DNA of 5,959 nucleotides from Candidatus Uhrbacteria bacterium (lineage in GTDB: Bacteria; Patescibacteriota; Patescibacteriia; 2-12-FULL-60-25): assembly GCA_023246415.1 (NCBI GenBank), contig JAHFIK010000063.1:1-5959 (forward strand), written 5' to 3'. The notes under the pieces were generated by a model. It saw only the letters and a list, made by a program, of their open reading frames with translations. It did not search any database and was not told the DNA's origin. This document shows positions 3,369-5,959 of the stretch, one piece after another. The translations under genes were made by a program, and so were the position numbers. How positions within the stretch are numbered: position 1 is the stretch's first letter; each line of letters begins with the position of its first letter.

Positions 3369-5959
3369 ATGCTTACCCGCCACATCCACCCAAACGAACT
3401 CGCCACCTTTCCGGTTGAAACGGTTCTTGAAAAACTCTCAACATCGAAAGATGGATTGAGCAGCGATGAACGAACGAATCGGCTCGTCCGTTTTGGAAAA
3501 AACGCACTGCCCGCAAAACCGGAGACGCCGCTGATCGTCCGATTCCTCAAAGAGTTCACGAGTCCATTCGTTTTCCTGCTCTTGTTCGTGATGGTCTTTG
3601 CCTTTTTCATGGGCGAAGAGAGTGACGCAATTTTCATCGCCGTCATCGTTGTCATTAACGCTGGGATCGGAACGTACTACAGCGCTCGCGCCCATCGCGC
3701 CCTCTCTGCCCTTACGAGCCAAGTCGTTCTTGATGCACGATGCGTTTCACATGGCACGGCATTCACCAGCCCCGTTGATCATCTTGTCCCTGGAGATGTC
3801 GTCGTCCTCTCTGCTGGCGATCGCGTTCCGGCAGACGGCCGCTGGATTAATGCGAATGAACTGCGCGTGGATGAATCCATGCTGACCGGTGAATCCCATC
3901 CGGTTTCAAAAACCGCTGAGCCGATTGAGCTCCATTCCGACACGTTGCCGACAGATATTCGAAACGGCGCGTATGCGGGCACGAATGTCATCACCGGCAG
4001 TGGCCTCCTTGTGATTCTCGCGACGGGCGTGGAAACAGAATTCGGACGGATCGCGGAACAACTGACCACGCGAAGACCGGAGCCGCCGATCATTACGCGC
4101 ATTCGAACGCTGTCGCATCAGGTCCTCATCGCCATTACGATTATCGGGATCATCTTCCTGATCGCGTCGATTGCGATCGGCCGTGACATCCTCTCCTCCA
4201 CGCTCGTCATTCTCGCGCTGGTCGTTGCCATCATTCCAGAAGGCCTGCCTGCCGTCCTCACCATCGTGCTCGCAAACGGCGTCCGACGCATGAGCAAACG
4301 AAATGCCATTGTCCGCGAACTTCAAGCCGTGGAAGCCCTTGGCGGGGTCGATATCATCTTCACAGACAAAACCGGGACGCTCACAAAAAACGAACTGCGC
4401 GTATTGAGTATCTGTCTGGCTGACGGAACAACCGCTGAGCTCTCGCGGGAAACCGGCGGCCGTGTGGCATGCAGCCGCACGAATCCAAGCATCGCACGCT
4501 TTGCCGCGATCGTTGCGGCAGTCGCCGATCCGGCTGCGAGTTCCTCGGAAACGAGTGTAAAAGGCATTGATCCCATCGATACAGCGCTCTTTGATCTTCC
4601 ACGCGCACTTGATCTTCCGATCCCGATTCAACTTCGCGTCCGACCGTTTGACGGAGTCACGCGAACACGTGCCGTTGTCGTGAAAACCACAGACGGCAAA
4701 ACGATGAGCGTCCTCGCCGGTTCGCCGGAGCAGATTTTGATCGCCTGCGGCATTGAACCGTCGACGCAAGAAAATGCGTTGCGCGCCATGACCCTCGATG
4801 CCCTGCGCGTCATCGCGTTTGCAAGCTCCTCAAACGATCAACTTCAGGCAGATGCCGAATCCTGGACGTTCGAAGGATTCGTCGGACTCCGCGATGAAGC
4901 GCGTCCAGAAGCAAAATCGTCCATCGCCTGGTGTCGTTCACATGAAATCGTGGTCACCATGGTCACTGGCGATCATCCAGATACGGCGTTCGCGATTGCG
5001 AAAGAAGTCGGGCTGACAAAGCGGCGTGAAGATGTGTATCTCGGCGAACAGCTCATGCGGATGAGTGATACGGAACTCGCCAAACTCCTCCTCGTCCCCT
5101 GCGTCATTGCCCGCTCCACGCCGGAAACAAAAATGCGGCTCATCTCCGTGGCGCGTTCAACCGGAAAACTGGTGGCCATGACCGGCGATGGCGTCAACGA
5201 TGCTCCAGCCCTCCATGCCGCAAATGTTGGCATTGCCATGGGAAAATCCGGCACAGACGTGGCGCGCGAAGCGGCAGACCTCATTCTGACAGATGATAAC
5301 TTCGCGACCATCGTAGATGCGGTTCAAGAAGGACGTTCGGTGGTTGCGAATGTTGAAAAAGCACTCACGTTCATCTTCTCAACCCACGTCATGGAGATCA
5401 CCGTGATCGGGGCGGCCATGTTTTTTGGATTTTCCACCCCGCTGCTGCCCGTACAAATCATCTGGCTGTCCGTGGTCACAGACGGACTCCCGCTGATCGC
5501 CCTGGCCCTCGAACCATCGCACGGCGGACACACCAAACCTCCTCGAGAGACACTCCTGACCCGTCAGACGTGGGAACGTATTCTGTTTCTCGGCGGATTG
5601 ATGGGCGTCGCGGGATTGGGAATGTACGCCTTCGCACTCTCAACCGAAAGAGGGAATGCTCTGACGCAACACGGCATCTTGCTCGCGTCACTCACGATCA
5701 CCGAGTGCTGGGCCGTCTTTGCAACGCGCAGTGCCACACATTCCATCTTCAAACTGAATCCCATGGGGAACCTCATGGTGCTCGGAACTGTTGGTCTCGT
5801 CGTCGGACTCACCCTTCTCGCGCTCGCTGGCGGACTCCTTTCTTCCATTCTTCATGTTGCCCCGATTTCACCAACAGCCTGGGCGCTCTCCTTCGGAATC
5901 GGCGTTCTCGTTCTTGCGGCAGATGAAATTTGGAAAGTCATCAACGCATGGACGAATCA
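3369..5959 (+). CDS. P2-type cation-transporting P-type ATPase (3' end truncated by the window)
   Basis: The frame is open from ATG 3369 to the window end: 863 codons and no stop. Residues 1-60 are the N-terminal cation-ATPase domain. M1 and M2 lie near 66-103. The actuator domain carries TGES (173-176), M4 has PEGLP (290-294), and the phosphorylation site is DKTGTLT with D333. The P domain has MVTGD (D535) and TGDGVNDAP (605-613). M5-M10 follow and end near DEIWKVINAWTN, which resembles the SERCA C-terminus, so only a few residues are missing. Aligned with SERCA, the transport residues E309, E771, T799, D800 and E908 appear kept as E291, E676, T704, D705 and E779, but N768 is H673 and N796 is S701. 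The usual Lys of the KGAPE nucleotide-site motif is Ala (A450 in LAGSPE). It is probably an ATP-driven cation pump of the inner membrane. Ca2+ is the nearest family substrate, but Mn2+, Na+ or H+ cannot be excluded. I chose this start because it opens the N-terminal domain at the expected place and has a -10 box 7 nt upstream. Confidence 0.93.
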   Translation, partial: MLTRHIHPNELATFPVETVLEKLSTSKDGLSSDERTNRLVRFGKNALPAKPETPLIVRFLKEFTSPFVFLLLFVMVFAFFMGEESDAIFIAVIVVINAGIGTYYSARAHRALSALTSQVVLDARCVSHGTAFTSPVDHLVPGDVVVLSAGDRVPADGRWINANELRVDESMLTGESHPVSKTAEPIELHSDTLPTDIRNGAYAGTNVITGSGLLVILATGVETEFGRIAEQLTTRRPEPPIITRIRTLSHQVLIAITIIGIIFLIASIAIGRDILSSTLVILALVVAIIPEGLPAVLTIVLANGVRRMSKRNAIVRELQAVEALGGVDIIFTDKTGTLTKNELRVLSICLADGTTAELSRETGGRVACSRTNPSIARFAAIVAAVADPAASSSETSVKGIDPIDTALFDLPRALDLPIPIQLRVRPFDGVTRTRAVVVKTTDGKTMSVLAGSPEQILIACGIEPSTQENALRAMTLDALRVIAFASSSNDQLQADAESWTFEGFVGLRDEARPEAKSSIAWCRSHEIVVTMVTGDHPDTAFAIAKEVGLTKRREDVYLGEQLMRMSDTELAKLLLVPCVIARSTPETKMRLISVARSTGKLVAMTGDGVNDAPALHAANVGIAMGKSGTDVAREAADLILTDDNFATIVDAVQEGRSVVANVEKALTFIFSTHVMEITVIGAAMFFGFSTPLLPVQIIWLSVVTDGLPLIALALEPSHGGHTKPPRETLLTRQTWERILFLGGLMGVAGLGMYAFALSTERGNALTQHGILLASLTITECWAVFATRSATHSIFKLNPMGNLMVLGTVGLVVGLTLLALAGGLLSSILHVAPISPTAWALSFGIGVLVLAADEIWKVINAWTN

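Noticed and set aside
3124..3459. 111-codon plus-strand open frame across element B and the ATPase start
   Set aside because: It crosses an inverted-repeat arm, a heptamer remnant and the first 91 bases of the ATPase gene in another frame; no family resemblance.
3906..4769. 287-codon open frame on the minus strand
   Set aside because: It lies wholly opposite the conserved catalytic part of the ATPase and its translation is low-complexity and charged with no recognisable domain; it is a shadow of the real gene.

Overview
The window looks like a chromosomal segment of a bacterium with moderately GC-rich DNA and compact genes. Standard stops are used: the first gene and the L,D-transpeptidase gene end in TGA, and no TGA interrupts the 863 readable codons of the last gene. 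This argues against the TGA-as-glycine code of Gracilibacteria and Absconditabacteria. An FG-GAP/L,D-transpeptidase fusion, a DUF4230 protein, intergenic heptamer arrays and starts without Shine-Dalgarno sequences together suggest a Patescibacteria (CPR, Parcubacteria/Uhrbacteria-like) genome. That assignment is inference; no marker gene is present.

Layout. Positions 3-272 (+) hold the 3' end of an unrecognised gene, followed by a good intrinsic terminator (302-336). Positions 392-456 hold two opposed heptamer arrays that form a perfect 19-bp hairpin. A DUF4230-type membrane-anchored protein follows (491-1108, +). The convergent gap 1109-1458 holds a GAGTTAA array, a 183-bp inverted-repeat element with perfect 32-bp arms and a central 21-bp hairpin, and an array in the opposite orientation. 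On the minus strand (2940-1459) is a secreted protein with FG-GAP/VCBS beta-propeller repeats and a C-terminal YkuD L,D-transpeptidase domain. The divergent gap 2941-3368 holds a second heptamer array, a second 183-bp element of the same design, and a short opposed heptamer remnant. From 3369 to the end of the window (+) runs a P2-type cation ATPase, lacking only its last few residues; it has no stop codon in the window.

How the parts relate. The three recognisable genes act at the membrane or cell wall: a single-pass membrane protein, a cell-wall cross-linking enzyme with probable calcium-binding loops, and a cation pump. They are not in one operon, so any link is speculative. All three have a -10-like hexamer ending 6-8 nt before the ATG and no Shine-Dalgarno sequence, which suggests leaderless mRNAs. 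All three also have a CTACTGC heptamer just upstream, in the same orientation relative to transcription.

No transposase, CRISPR array, tRNA or rRNA is visible. The least explained content is non-coding: two nested inverted-repeat elements whose palindromes differ by compensatory changes, each bracketed by 7-nt-register arrays in opposite orientation.
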